Position numbers and translations under genes: made by a program. A stretch of DNA of 48,428 nt from the NCBI GenBank assembly GCA_013822345.1, contig PNKH01000058.1, positions 1-48,428 on the forward strand. Reading direction: 5' to 3'. Below are positions 7,373-15,329 of the stretch, piece by piece. Under the pieces are notes generated by a model, which did no database searches, was not told where the DNA came from, and was given only the letters and a program-made list of their open reading frames with translations. The number at the start of each line of letters is the position of its first letter. Position 1 is the first letter of the stretch. The stretch is from Isosphaera sp. GTDB taxonomy: Bacteria > Planctomycetota > Planctomycetia > Gemmatales > Gemmataceae.

Positions 7373-8889
7373 TTCTTCGCCCCCCACCCGAACCCGAGGC
7401 GCTCGAACCGCGCCCTCGACTCCGCCGATTTGATCGCGTCGAACAGCCGCCCCGCGAGCTGCGGGTAGCGCGTCTCCGGGCCGACCGCGAACGGCTGGTT
7501 CGGCGCGGCGCAGTCGATCCCCGTGACCGGAACGCCCTCGATGTCGTCGTGGGGCGTGACGAAACTCGTGTAGGTGATGGCCGCGTCGAGCGTCCTGCTC
7601 CGCAGTTGGGTGACCAGCGTGCCGCCGTCGGGCGCCTCCTCCTTCACGTTCCTCCGGACCGCGGCGTAGGTGCCGCCGCCGACGAACTCCAGCGTCTCCT
7701 TCGTGATGCCGCCGAGCGCGCACCGCTGCTCGTGCCCGACGCCGACGCGCAGCCCCGGCTTGCCGAGGTCTTTGAGGGTGCGAATCCCGCGCGGGTTGCC
7801 CTTCGGGACGCCGATCACGAGCAGGTTGTTCGACACCACCTCGACCGACGCCGGCTTGCCGAACCACGGCTCGGCGTCGGTCATGAACCGCGCGTCGCAC
7901 GCGAAGAACGCGTCCGGTCGGCGCGCCCGCATCGCGGCGACGAGGTCGCCGCAGCCGCTGTACACGCGGGCCACCCTCACCCCTTCGCGGCGCTCGAACG
8001 CGGTCACCGTGTCGTCGATGGCCGGACGGAGCATCGCGCCGGCGTAGAGCACCAGTTCCGGCTCGTCGGCCCACGGGTCGGCCCGGGGCTCGACGCGGAA
8101 CTCGGACGCGCGGAAGTGGACCAGCCCGCGGTCGGCGGCCGACGCGTAACGGGCGAACTTGAGCGCCGCGGCCGGGTCGCGAGTCTGAGTGAGCACGGCC
8201 ACCTCGACGCGCCCGGTCACGGCGTCCAACTCCGGCAGCGTGAGGACCGTTTGCCCGTCGTAAGCGGGCGCGCCGGCGACCGCGTCCCACACGATCGCGG
8301 CGTCCGCGCTGCCGACCTTCGTCGCGTTCGCGGCTTCGGTGACGGTGCCGGTGTCCACGACGCGCGGTTCCAGCGCCGCCCACTTTCGCGTGTTCGTCAA
8401 GTGTTCGCGGGCCAGCTTGCCGACCGCCGCACCGGGGTTCGGCACGGCCACCGTCACGCCGTCGCGCAGCAGGTCGCCCCACCCCGCGAGGTTCTTCGGG
8501 TTGCCCTTCGCGAGCAGCACGACCGCGCGGACCCGCGCGAGCGGGATCGACTCCGCGGCCAGCCCGAGGTCGCGCGCCTGGCGCACGTAGCTGTCGTCGG
8601 CGGGGACGAACACGTCGCCGGGGTCGCCGGCCGCCGGGAAGCGCACCTTGGTGAGGATGTCCTCGGACGGGCCGAACCGCAGTTCGACGCGCTGTCCGGT
8701 CTCGCGCTCGTAGTCGGCGGCGACGGCTTCCAGCGGCAGCCGGCTCGTCGGCGCGGCGTACACGATTAGCGGGCGGTCGAGCGGGCCGGGGCGGTCCCGG
8801 TGCTCGCGCCACCACAGCCCGGCGGCGAGGCCGGCGAGGACGACCAGCGACCCGACGGCGACGGTGACCGGGGACGTGTGAAGGCTCAC
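7369..8889 (-). CDS. Tandem solute-binding protein (two PBP domains)
   Basis: This 506-residue protein is a fusion of two periplasmic binding protein domains of the ModA type. An N-terminal anchor or signal (VTVAVGSLVVLAGLAAGLWW, about 7-26) is followed by domain 1 from LIVYAAPTSRLPLEAVAADY to about residue 265, and domain 2 from ELVLYAGAMLRPAIDDTVTAF to the C-terminus. Both contain the hinge features of the family: domain 1 has LLAKGNPKNLAGWGDLL and SADAAIVWDAVAG; domain 2 has VIGVPKGNPRGIRTLKDLG and LDAAITYTSF. A usual ModA is about 250 residues, so this is double length. The GTG start at 8889 overlaps the preceding stop and has AGGAG 8 nt upstream. Domain 2 looks closer to standard ModA, with a GCGD element in place of the usual SSG; domain 1 may bind something else or serve as a pseudo-domain. 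Confidence 0.9.
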   Translation of the reverse strand: MSLHTSPVTVAVGSLVVLAGLAAGLWWREHRDRPGPLDRPLIVYAAPTSRLPLEAVAADYERETGQRVELRFGPSEDILTKVRFPAAGDPGDVFVPADDSYVRQARDLGLAAESIPLARVRAVVLLAKGNPKNLAGWGDLLRDGVTVAVPNPGAAVGKLAREHLTNTRKWAALEPRVVDTGTVTEAANATKVGSADAAIVWDAVAGAPAYDGQTVLTLPELDAVTGRVEVAVLTQTRDPAAALKFARYASAADRGLVHFRASEFRVEPRADPWADEPELVLYAGAMLRPAIDDTVTAFERREGVRVARVYSGCGDLVAAMRARRPDAFFACDARFMTDAEPWFGKPASVEVVSNNLLVIGVPKGNPRGIRTLKDLGKPGLRVGVGHEQRCALGGITKETLEFVGGGTYAAVRRNVKEEAPDGGTLVTQLRSRTLDAAITYTSFVTPHDDIEGVPVTGIDCAAPNQPFAVGPETRYPQLAGRLFDAIKSAESRARFERLGFGWGAKK

Positions 8890-9806
8890 GGGCGCGGCTC
8901 CTGCTTCGGGGCGCGGAAGATCACTTCCCAGTCGCTCGTCGTGAGCAGATCGACGCCGGGGTTCAACTCCTTGACGCGGCACGAACACGCGCCGCACAGG
9001 AACTCGGCCGCCTTCTTGAGGTTCTTCGCGTCGAGCGTCTCGCCGTGCAGCGCGCACAGCACCCGCCCGCGGCCGAACACCGCGAACACCACCGGCCCGG
9101 CTTCTTTCGCCAAGTCGTCGTCGCACGCGAGCAGCATGCGGACGAGCGCGCCCTCGCCCGGCGCGGCGCGCGACAGCCGCAGCACAGGGAACGACTTCTT
9201 CACCGGCAGCTTGGAGAGCAGTTGCGGGCCTTCTTCACTCGGCTTGGGCAGCGGCGTGTCCTTTTCGAGCTTCGGCAACTGCTCCGCGAGCAGCGCGACG
9301 GCGGCCCTGTCGGCGTCCGGCTTGCCGGATTCGAGCAGCACGAACACGACCGCGTCGCCGCCGGTCAGGTGCCTCGCGAGCGCGCGCCGCACGGGCGAGT
9401 CGAACGCCGCGGCCAGCGCGTCGGCGGTGAGCGGCCCGGCCCACACCGGCGCGGCCTTCTCCTCCGGCTCCGGCGCGCGGACCGCGACCCACGGCAGCTT
9501 CGCGTTCGCCGGGCGCGCGTCCGCGTCCCAGAGCGCCTTCAGCCGGGCAGGAATGGCGCCGGTCACGTCCACCAGTTCGACCTTCGCGTTCGCCGCGGGC
9601 TCCGCTTTCGCGACGCCGTCGAGCGCCTTCTTCTGTTCGTCGGTGAGTGCGCCGTTGTGGAAGACCACCACCTCGTAGGGCGCGGGCGCCCAGCGTTCGA
9701 GCGCGTACCGAAAGACGGGAATGGAGCACGCGGGGGCGGGCATTGCGACCGCCGCGAGCGCGACGACCGCGAGACAGAACCGGCACACGGCGCGTCTCGC
9801 GCTCAC
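8886..9806 (-). CDS. Secreted protein of unknown function
   Basis: I do not recognise a named family. The 306-residue product begins with an export signal (residues 1-26) ending at a cysteine (C27) followed by SIPVFRYALERW, which looks like a conserved motif. The rest is mixed alpha/beta with a C-terminal cysteine cluster CGACSC (C271, C274, C276), which might bind metal or form disulfides. The GTG start at 9806 is supported by GGAGAG six bases upstream. It lies 21 nt after the DUF1553 gene and overlaps the solute-binding gene by four bases, so it is part of the transporter chain. It may assist ligand capture, but that is only a contextual guess. The signal is not a clear lipobox. Confidence 0.75.
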   Translation of the reverse strand: MSARRAVCRFCLAVVALAAVAMPAPACSIPVFRYALERWAPAPYEVVVFHNGALTDEQKKALDGVAKAEPAANAKVELVDVTGAIPARLKALWDADARPANAKLPWVAVRAPEPEEKAAPVWAGPLTADALAAAFDSPVRRALARHLTGGDAVVFVLLESGKPDADRAAVALLAEQLPKLEKDTPLPKPSEEGPQLLSKLPVKKSFPVLRLSRAAPGEGALVRMLLACDDDLAKEAGPVVFAVFGRGRVLCALHGETLDAKNLKKAAEFLCGACSCRVKELNPGVDLLTTSDWEVIFRAPKQEPRP

Positions 9807-9827
9807 GGCTAACTCTCCGTCGGCGGG

Positions 9828-11417
9828 TCAGTGGTTGAAGCGGAACTCCGAACCGGCGAGCAGCGCCCAGACGAGGTCGCGGCACGACTCCTCGCGGGCG
9901 ACGCCGGGCGCGGCCAGGTAGTTCGCGACCTCGGCCGCTTCATCCGCCGTCGGCGGGCGAGAGAGTACCGCGAGGTACGCGAGGTGCGCGGCCTCGTCGT
10001 CCTTCGCCTTTGCGAGCCGGGTGACGAGCGCGCCGGCCCCCGGCTTGAGCATCGTGTGAATCACCGGGTTGTAAGTCAAGAAGAGCGCGTGCGACGCGTT
10101 CGCCTGGAACCCCTCCCCCTCCTGCTTGAACCGCGCGGCCAGCGTCGCGTAGTCGCGCTCCTTCTCGAACCGGGTGCGCAGCAAGCCGGGCGTCACGGCC
10201 CCGCCCGGCTTGTTCTTGTCGCCCCCCTGATACCGGGCGCGGAGCGCCTCCGCGTAGCCGGTCGCGTAGGCGAGCGAGAGGGCCAGTTGCGGCGGGGACA
10301 GCGGTTTGGGCGCGGCCACCGCGTAGGTGCGGTCCGCCGGCCGCGCCCCCGGCCCGACCCACCGGCTGGACCGCAGGTACGCCTCGCTGTGCAGGATCCC
10401 GCCCATCAGCCGGCGGAGGTCGAACTTGCTGGTCGCGAAGTCGGCCGCGAGCAGGTCGAGCACCTCCGGGTGCGACGCCGGGTTCGCGTCGTGGATCTGG
10501 TCGACCGGCTCGACCAGCCCTACGCCCGTCAGGTGCTTCCACACCCGGTTCGCCATCGCCCGCTTGAAGTACGGGCTGCCCGCGTTCACCCCGGCCGCGA
10601 TCAGTGCCTTGCGCCGGCCGTCCTTCGCCTCGCTCACCGTGCCGTCGAGGAACAGCAGCCGGGCCGTCGTCTCGCCGGTCTTGCGGCCGGTGAACTTCAC
10701 CTCGCCGTCCGGCTTCTCGGTCAGCGCCGTCCCGGACCCGGACTTCGCTCGGCCGGTCGCAGTGCGGGCGAAGAACGCGGCGATGCCGTAGTAGTTCTCC
10801 TGCTTCCACTTGTCTACGGTCGGGTGGTCGTGGCACTTGGCGCACTGCATCTGCACGCCGAAGAAGGTGCTCGACACCGCGACCGTCATGGCGTCGAGCT
10901 GGGCGCTGCGGTCGCCGCCGATGAGCCGGCTGGCGAGGAAGTACGAGGCTCCCTTGCCGACCGGGTCGGTCTCGTCCGGGTCGAGCATCTCGCGGGCCAT
11001 CTTATCCCACGCGGCGTTCTCCCCCAGTCGCGTCTGGAGGTACGCGAGGAACTCGTCCTCGCCCGGCCGCTTCTCGTCCAGGTTGCCGTTCAGCCAGTGG
11101 TGGAACACGCCGCGCCAGTACGCGGGCATCTCCGCACCCGCGAGCAGTTCGTCGATCAGGCGGTGGTGCTTGTCGGCGCGGTCGTCCTCGAGGTACGCGG
11201 ACGCCTCGTCGGCGGTCGGGATGCGGCCCAGCACGTCGAGGTAGATGCGCCGCACCAGTTCGGCGTGTTCGGCCCGCGGGGCCGGCTTCACGCCCTCTTT
11301 CTGAAGGGCCGCTACGATCTTCGCATCGACGGCTTTACCGAGGTCGCGCGCGTCGCCGGCACCGGCCGAAGGCGGCACCAGGAGCGCGGCGGAAACGGCG
11401 AGGACGAGGGCCCGCAT
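9828..11417 (-). CDS. DUF1549/DUF1553 protein with CxxCH
   Basis: This 529-residue exported protein carries a DUF1549 domain (about 25-205; RRIYLDVLGRIPT at 57-69) and a DUF1553 domain (about 275-515; MANRVWKHLTGVGLVEPVD, HPEVLDLLAADF). A single CAKCHDHP motif (192-199) may attach haem. The C-terminus ends in AGSEFRFNH, a shared family signature. The ATG at 11417 shares a base with the stop of the WD40 gene and has GGGAGGT six bases upstream. Compared with the other two DUF1553 proteins here, this one follows its DUF1501 partner instead of preceding it and has a WD40 gene between them. Function is unknown; DUF1549/1553 proteins are expected at the cell envelope. Confidence 0.92.
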   Translation of the reverse strand: MRALVLAVSAALLVPPSAGAGDARDLGKAVDAKIVAALQKEGVKPAPRAEHAELVRRIYLDVLGRIPTADEASAYLEDDRADKHHRLIDELLAGAEMPAYWRGVFHHWLNGNLDEKRPGEDEFLAYLQTRLGENAAWDKMAREMLDPDETDPVGKGASYFLASRLIGGDRSAQLDAMTVAVSSTFFGVQMQCAKCHDHPTVDKWKQENYYGIAAFFARTATGRAKSGSGTALTEKPDGEVKFTGRKTGETTARLLFLDGTVSEAKDGRRKALIAAGVNAGSPYFKRAMANRVWKHLTGVGLVEPVDQIHDANPASHPEVLDLLAADFATSKFDLRRLMGGILHSEAYLRSSRWVGPGARPADRTYAVAAPKPLSPPQLALSLAYATGYAEALRARYQGGDKNKPGGAVTPGLLRTRFEKERDYATLAARFKQEGEGFQANASHALFLTYNPVIHTMLKPGAGALVTRLAKAKDDEAAHLAYLAVLSRPPTADEAAEVANYLAAPGVAREESCRDLVWALLAGSEFRFNH

Positions 11418-12451
11418 CACGCCACCTCCCAGAGTTCGACCTTGCCGTCGGCCTTGCCGAAGGCGAGCAGCTTGCCGTCGGCCGAGAACCGCACCCCGAC
11501 GGCGTTGTCGCCGGGCTTGGTCTGGCCCAGTTCCCTCCCCGGCAGCGCCGCCGGGTTGCCCGGCTTGCCGTTCTTGTCCGGCTTCGCGGGCGCGAACTTG
11601 GCCGCGTCGTACGCCCACACCTTCGCGGTACTCGACCCGGTCGTTAGCACGTCGTCGGTCGGGCTGAACGCGACCTGCGTGTCGGCCTTCTCGGTCGCGA
11701 CGGCCGCGCCAGTGGCGAGGTCGTACACGTCGACCTTCTTCCCGCCGGCGGCGGCCAGCCACCGCGAATCGCGGCTCACGTGCAGGCGGTGAACGCCGCT
11801 CAGCCCGGGGCCTTGGCCGAACTGCTCGTTCGCGTCGCCGAAGGCGATTGTGCGGACCGGCTCGAACGTCTTCCCGTCCCACACGAGGAGCGTGCCGTCC
11901 TCGCCGCCGCTGACGAACACCTTGCCGTCAGGCGACCACGCGACGTCGCGCGCGAAGCGCGTGTGGCCGGGCAATACCTTGAGCGTCGACAGGTCGCCGG
12001 CGTTCCACACCTTCACCTTGAAGTCCGCGCCGGCGGTGACGAGCAACTTGCCGTCCGGCGAGAACGCGACCGCTTCGACCCATCCGTCGTGGGCGGGAAC
12101 GTCTTTCGAGGCGGTCGCGGCCGGCTTGCCGTCCGCCCACGCCCATAGCTTGAGGCGGCGGTCCGAGCCGCCGGTCGCGACCCACTTCCCGTCCGGCGAC
12201 ACGTCGAGCGCGCGGACCCAGCCGGCGTCGTGCGGGCAGGCCAGTGCGCCGACGACCGCGGTACCCAGTTTCCCTCTTTCCTCGACTGCCCCGTCCAGGT
12301 CCCACAGCGCGACGCGGCGGTCGGCGCACGCGGCCAGCAGCCGCCGCTCGGTCGGGTGGAACCGGACCTGCGCCATCGTTAGCGGTTCGCGCCTCGCGCC
12401 GTCGGCCACGGCGTACGCCTTCGCGGCCTTCACGAGCTTGGCCGGCGGCAT
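11417..12451 (-). CDS. WD40 repeat protein
   Basis: This 344-residue protein is a beta-propeller of about seven WD40 blades. Repeats are visible as VRFHPTERRLLAACADRRVALWDLD, VRALDVSPDGKWVATGGSDRRLKLW, VEAVAFSPDGKLLVTAGADFKVKVW and VAWSPDGKVFVSGGEDGTLLVWDG, then weaker blades and a final VRFSADGKLLAFGKADGKVELWE. No signal peptide is evident, so unlike its neighbours it appears cytoplasmic. The start at 12451 shares a base with the DUF1501 stop and has a near-perfect AAGGAGG seven bases upstream, so it is translationally coupled between DUF1501 and DUF1553. A scaffold role is likely for a propeller, but the partner is unknown. Confidence 0.93.
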   Translation of the reverse strand: MPPAKLVKAAKAYAVADGARREPLTMAQVRFHPTERRLLAACADRRVALWDLDGAVEERGKLGTAVVGALACPHDAGWVRALDVSPDGKWVATGGSDRRLKLWAWADGKPAATASKDVPAHDGWVEAVAFSPDGKLLVTAGADFKVKVWNAGDLSTLKVLPGHTRFARDVAWSPDGKVFVSGGEDGTLLVWDGKTFEPVRTIAFGDANEQFGQGPGLSGVHRLHVSRDSRWLAAAGGKKVDVYDLATGAAVATEKADTQVAFSPTDDVLTTGSSTAKVWAYDAAKFAPAKPDKNGKPGNPAALPGRELGQTKPGDNAVGVRFSADGKLLAFGKADGKVELWEVA

Positions 12452-13764
12452 CACAGCACCTCCTTGACCGGCTTGCCCTTGCCGTTCTCGGTGAGCGGCA
12501 TCGGGCGGCCCTCGAAGTCCAGCTCCTTCGCCGGGTCGATGCCGAGCAGCGCGTAGAAGGTGGCGAACAGGTCCGGGATCGTGACCGGTCGGTCCTTGAC
12601 CGCGGTGCCGTCGTCGTTGGTGCTGCCGACCACCACGCCCGGCTTCGCCCCGCACCCGCCGAGCGACATCGACCAGCTCTTCGTCCAGTGGTTGCGGCCC
12701 GGCGGCCCCTGGCCTTCGATCCCCGGCGTGCGGCCGAACTCGCCCATCAGCACGACGAGCGTCGTGTCCCACAGCCCGCGCCCGGTCAGGTCGTCGATCA
12801 GCGCGCCGACGGCGGTGTCGAACTCGTGCGTCAGGTTCCGCTGGCTGTCGAACGCCCGGCGGTGCTTGTCCCAGGCCAGCCCGGTCTGGTGCTGGACGCG
12901 GACGAACGGCACGCCCTTCTCGACCAGCCGTGCGGCCAGCAGGCAGTCCCTGCCCAGCGCCGTCGGGCCGTACTGCTCGACCCGCTTCGGCGGCTCCTTC
13001 GTGATGTCGAACAGGTCGCGGCTGGCGAGCAACCGGCCGACGGCGCCGAACGCGGCGTCGTGGCTCCCGACGGCGGGCACCCCGCGGCCGCGGCCGAACT
13101 CCGCGCCCAGGCCGGACCGCAGCGCCTCGCGGCGGCGGAACGCGTCGAGTTCCTTCTCCCCCGCGGCGGGCAGGTCCTCCGGCCCCTGGCCCTTGCCGGG
13201 GCAGTACAGCCCCTGGTGCCCGGCGCCGAGGAACCCCGGCCCCGGCACGGCCATGTTCCCGCCCTGCTCGGCGCCGAGGACGACGTAGGACGGCAGCCCG
13301 CCCGCGGCCGGCCGCTCGTGCGCGCACACGGACAGCCAGTGCGGGGCGGTGGCGCTGACGCTCGTCGGCTTGTGCCCGGTCTGCGCCAGGTAGTGCCCCT
13401 CCATGTGGTCGCCGAGGTCCGACGTCATCGAGCGGATCGTGGCCGTCCGGTTCGCGAGCCGCGCGAGGTTCGGCATGTACTCGTCGATGCGGAACCCGGG
13501 CACCGCGGTCTGGATGTTCATGTGGGGGCCGCCGGTGGGGCGCCCGGTCTTCGGGTCCCACGTCTCGAACTGGCTCGGCCCGCCGGACATGAACACCAGG
13601 ATGACGTGCTTCCCCTGCTTCGTCGCGGCGCCGGCGTGGTCCGCGGCGAACAGCCGGCCGAACCCGCCGAGTGCGCCGGCGCCGGCCCCTTGCAGGAACA
13701 GCCGGCGGGACAGGTGGTGTTCGACGCGGGCGCACGCGCCGGGCAACAACGGGACTTTCAGCAT
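12451..13764 (-). CDS. DUF1501 secreted protein
   Basis: This 437-residue protein is a DUF1501 member, a family placed in the alkaline-phosphatase/sulfatase-like fold. It starts with a twin-arginine signal (SRRLFLQG at 19-26). Landmarks are LVFMSGGPSQFETWDPKTG, ALIDDLTGRGLWDTTLVVLMGEFGRTP and NHWTKSWSMSLGGCG, the last two corresponding to the metal-site region in relatives. The product also ends with DLFATFYALLGIDPAKEL, a usual family close. It is the first gene of the chain running down to the E1-like enzyme. The 199-base gap upstream holds a tandem 8-bp repeat and an AT-rich stretch that may be the promoter. The enzymatic activity has not been demonstrated for this family to my knowledge. 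Confidence 0.93.
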   Translation of the reverse strand: MLKVPLLPGACARVEHHLSRRLFLQGAGAGALGGFGRLFAADHAGAATKQGKHVILVFMSGGPSQFETWDPKTGRPTGGPHMNIQTAVPGFRIDEYMPNLARLANRTATIRSMTSDLGDHMEGHYLAQTGHKPTSVSATAPHWLSVCAHERPAAGGLPSYVVLGAEQGGNMAVPGPGFLGAGHQGLYCPGKGQGPEDLPAAGEKELDAFRRREALRSGLGAEFGRGRGVPAVGSHDAAFGAVGRLLASRDLFDITKEPPKRVEQYGPTALGRDCLLAARLVEKGVPFVRVQHQTGLAWDKHRRAFDSQRNLTHEFDTAVGALIDDLTGRGLWDTTLVVLMGEFGRTPGIEGQGPPGRNHWTKSWSMSLGGCGAKPGVVVGSTNDDGTAVKDRPVTIPDLFATFYALLGIDPAKELDFEGRPMPLTENGKGKPVKEVL

Positions 13765-13810
13765 GACGGCGTTCCGGGTAGGTCGGGCGTGGTCGGTCGG
13801 GGGTCTGATT

Positions 13811-13832
13811 ATTCTATCACAAGGTCACAAGG
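13811..13832 (-). promoter_or_regulatory. Tandem CCTTGTGA repeat and AT-rich -10-like box
   Basis: On the minus strand CCTTGTGA occurs twice head-to-tail (13817-13832), directly followed by TAGAAT (13811-13816), which resembles a -10 box. It lies 47-68 nt before the DUF1501 start at 13764 in an otherwise GC-rich gap. It could be a promoter with a repeated activator or repressor site for the long operon. No good -35 sits at the usual spacing, so this remains tentative. Confidence 0.35.
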
Positions 13833-13963
13833 CGGGCGGGCAATGACGCGGGCAAAAAGCCATGGCTCCTGAATGAAAAGGGGCAACGGCTGGTTCCGCT
13901 CGTGCACCTGGGGAGGGCGCCAACGATCGGTTGCGGGGTGGACGATCCGCCCCCGGCCCGAGG

Positions 13964-14392
13964 TCACTTCCGCTCGAGCGTCAGCATCACCTTATCCGTG
14001 TCCGGGCCGACGGTGACTCGCAGGTCGGACCCGTCGTGGAGCGAGTATCGGGCTGGAAGCACTCGCTTGCGGGCGGCAGCCTGCTTGTCCTCCGCGGTGA
14101 TCGTCTGAACGATCACCGCCTTGTGCTCACCGAACAGCGCCCCGTCGCCCGGCTTGAACGTGCTCAGTCGGAACGACCCGTCGGCCTCGATCGGCCCCGA
14201 CCCGTTCGCGCCGGAGCGGGATGCCGCCGGATCGGTTGGGGTCAGGACCACGACCGCGCCGGCCAACTCGGCTGCCGGGGTGCCGTCGGCCCACACTACC
14301 TGTCCCTGGATCTGGCGGGTCTTCGGACCCTCCGCGCAACCTACCAGGGCGGCGGCGAGTGCGGCGGCGATGACCGTCCGGGTGACGAACAT
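13964..14392 (-). CDS. Small lipoprotein, carboxypeptidase-regulatory-like
   Basis: This 142-residue protein has a lipoprotein signal (AAALAAALVGC, lipid cysteine at C19). The mature part begins QIQGQVVWADGTPA and continues with GSFRLSTFKPGDGA, a beta-sandwich pattern of carboxypeptidase-regulatory-like (transthyretin-like) domains that planctomycetes often encode next to DUF1559 genes. It follows the DUF1559 gene by 26 nt, so the two are probably co-transcribed. It is expected to be tethered to a membrane facing the periplasm. Its precise function is unknown; it may bind or stabilise the pilin-like partner. Confidence 0.82.
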   Translation of the reverse strand: MFVTRTVIAAALAAALVGCAEGPKTRQIQGQVVWADGTPAAELAGAVVVLTPTDPAASRSGANGSGPIEADGSFRLSTFKPGDGALFGEHKAVIVQTITAEDKQAAARKRVLPARYSLHDGSDLRVTVGPDTDKVMLTLERK

Positions 14393-14418
14393 GGGGCTCT
14401 CGCGGGGTGGGCAGTGGC

Positions 14419-15329
14419 TCAGTTCGGGGAGTACACTTCGCCGTCGTCGCGGTTGACCATCAAGATCAGGGTGGTCGTCGGGGTCGTGTTCGAGATCGCC
14501 CGAACCGCCCCGTCCCCGAACACGAACTGGCAAATCCCCGGGTGGTAGCTCCCGAACTGCTGGAGGTGGGGCGTGGTCGGCGACAGCGCCAGCGGGATGT
14601 CGCACTGGCGGGCGTTGCGGAAAAAGTCCCTGCCGTTGAAGATCGCCGTGTCGCCGCCGTTAACGCCGATCTCCGCGTTCCCGTAGTTGTCACTCCGCAC
14701 GTGCCTCTCGCCGATCATGGCCGTGTTGCTCACCCCGTCGGTCACGTCCCCGAACTTGAGCACCCCGGGGAACTGGTCCGGCCAGGCCCGGATGACCATT
14801 CCGTTCGGGCCGTCGGAGTTCGTCCGCCGGAACCCCGTGTTGAACGTCCGGGGCGCCTGGTACTCCCAGGCGAGCGGCCCGGGGCCGGGGGCGGCGGCGT
14901 AGTCGCCGGCCGACCCGTTCAGGTTGCTGCTCTCGTTCCTCACCGTCAGGCGGGGGCTCAGCCGGGCCGGACAGAAGTACGCCGGCACGATCGCCTGCCG
15001 GGCCGCGTCGCCCCCCGGCTGGCTCGTGTAGCCCACTCTGATGTTCCACATGTCCCATAACGCCTGCTGCTCCAGGAACGGCAGCAACAGGACGGCCCAG
15101 GTGGCGTTGTTCTCGAGCGCCCGCGGGGGGAGTTTCCCGTAGACCCCGTGATACCGGTGGATGGCCAGCCCGATCTGCTTGAGGTTGTTGGCGCACTTCG
15201 TGCGCGCGGCGGCTTCGCGCACCCTCTGGACGGCCGGCAGGAGGAGGCCGACGAGGATGGCGATGATGGCGATCACCACCAGCAACTCGATCAGCGTGAA
15301 CCCGCGGCGGGGGTCGGTGGCTGTCGCAC
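14419..15329 (-). CDS. DUF1559 pilin-like protein (start frameshifted)
   Basis: This is a DUF1559 protein with a type IV pilin-like N-terminus: [20 protein letters not shown] followed by [15 protein letters not shown], and the family C-terminal block [19 protein letters not shown]. The long in-frame extension upstream (to 15573) does not look like protein. A good start is GTG at 15329, with GGAGG five bases upstream, but it is one base out of frame with the pilin helix. Restoring one base in the five-G run at 15309-15313 gives [15 protein letters not shown], a normal prepilin leader of about 304 codons. I therefore annotate from 15329 and suspect either a sequencing error or a recent 1-bp deletion. 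DUF1559 proteins are numerous in planctomycetes and of unknown role. Confidence 0.8.

Noticed and set aside
6557-8815. 752-codon minus-strand frame suggesting a giant permease fusion
   Set aside because: Only the last 271 codons encode the permease; the upstream part is out of frame with the solute-binding gene and has low-complexity Arg-rich sequence.
5122-9806. A MoaD/ThiS-type ubiquitin-like partner for the E1-like enzyme
   Set aside because: No small beta-grasp protein ending in GG was found near the E1-like gene; a partner may be encoded elsewhere.
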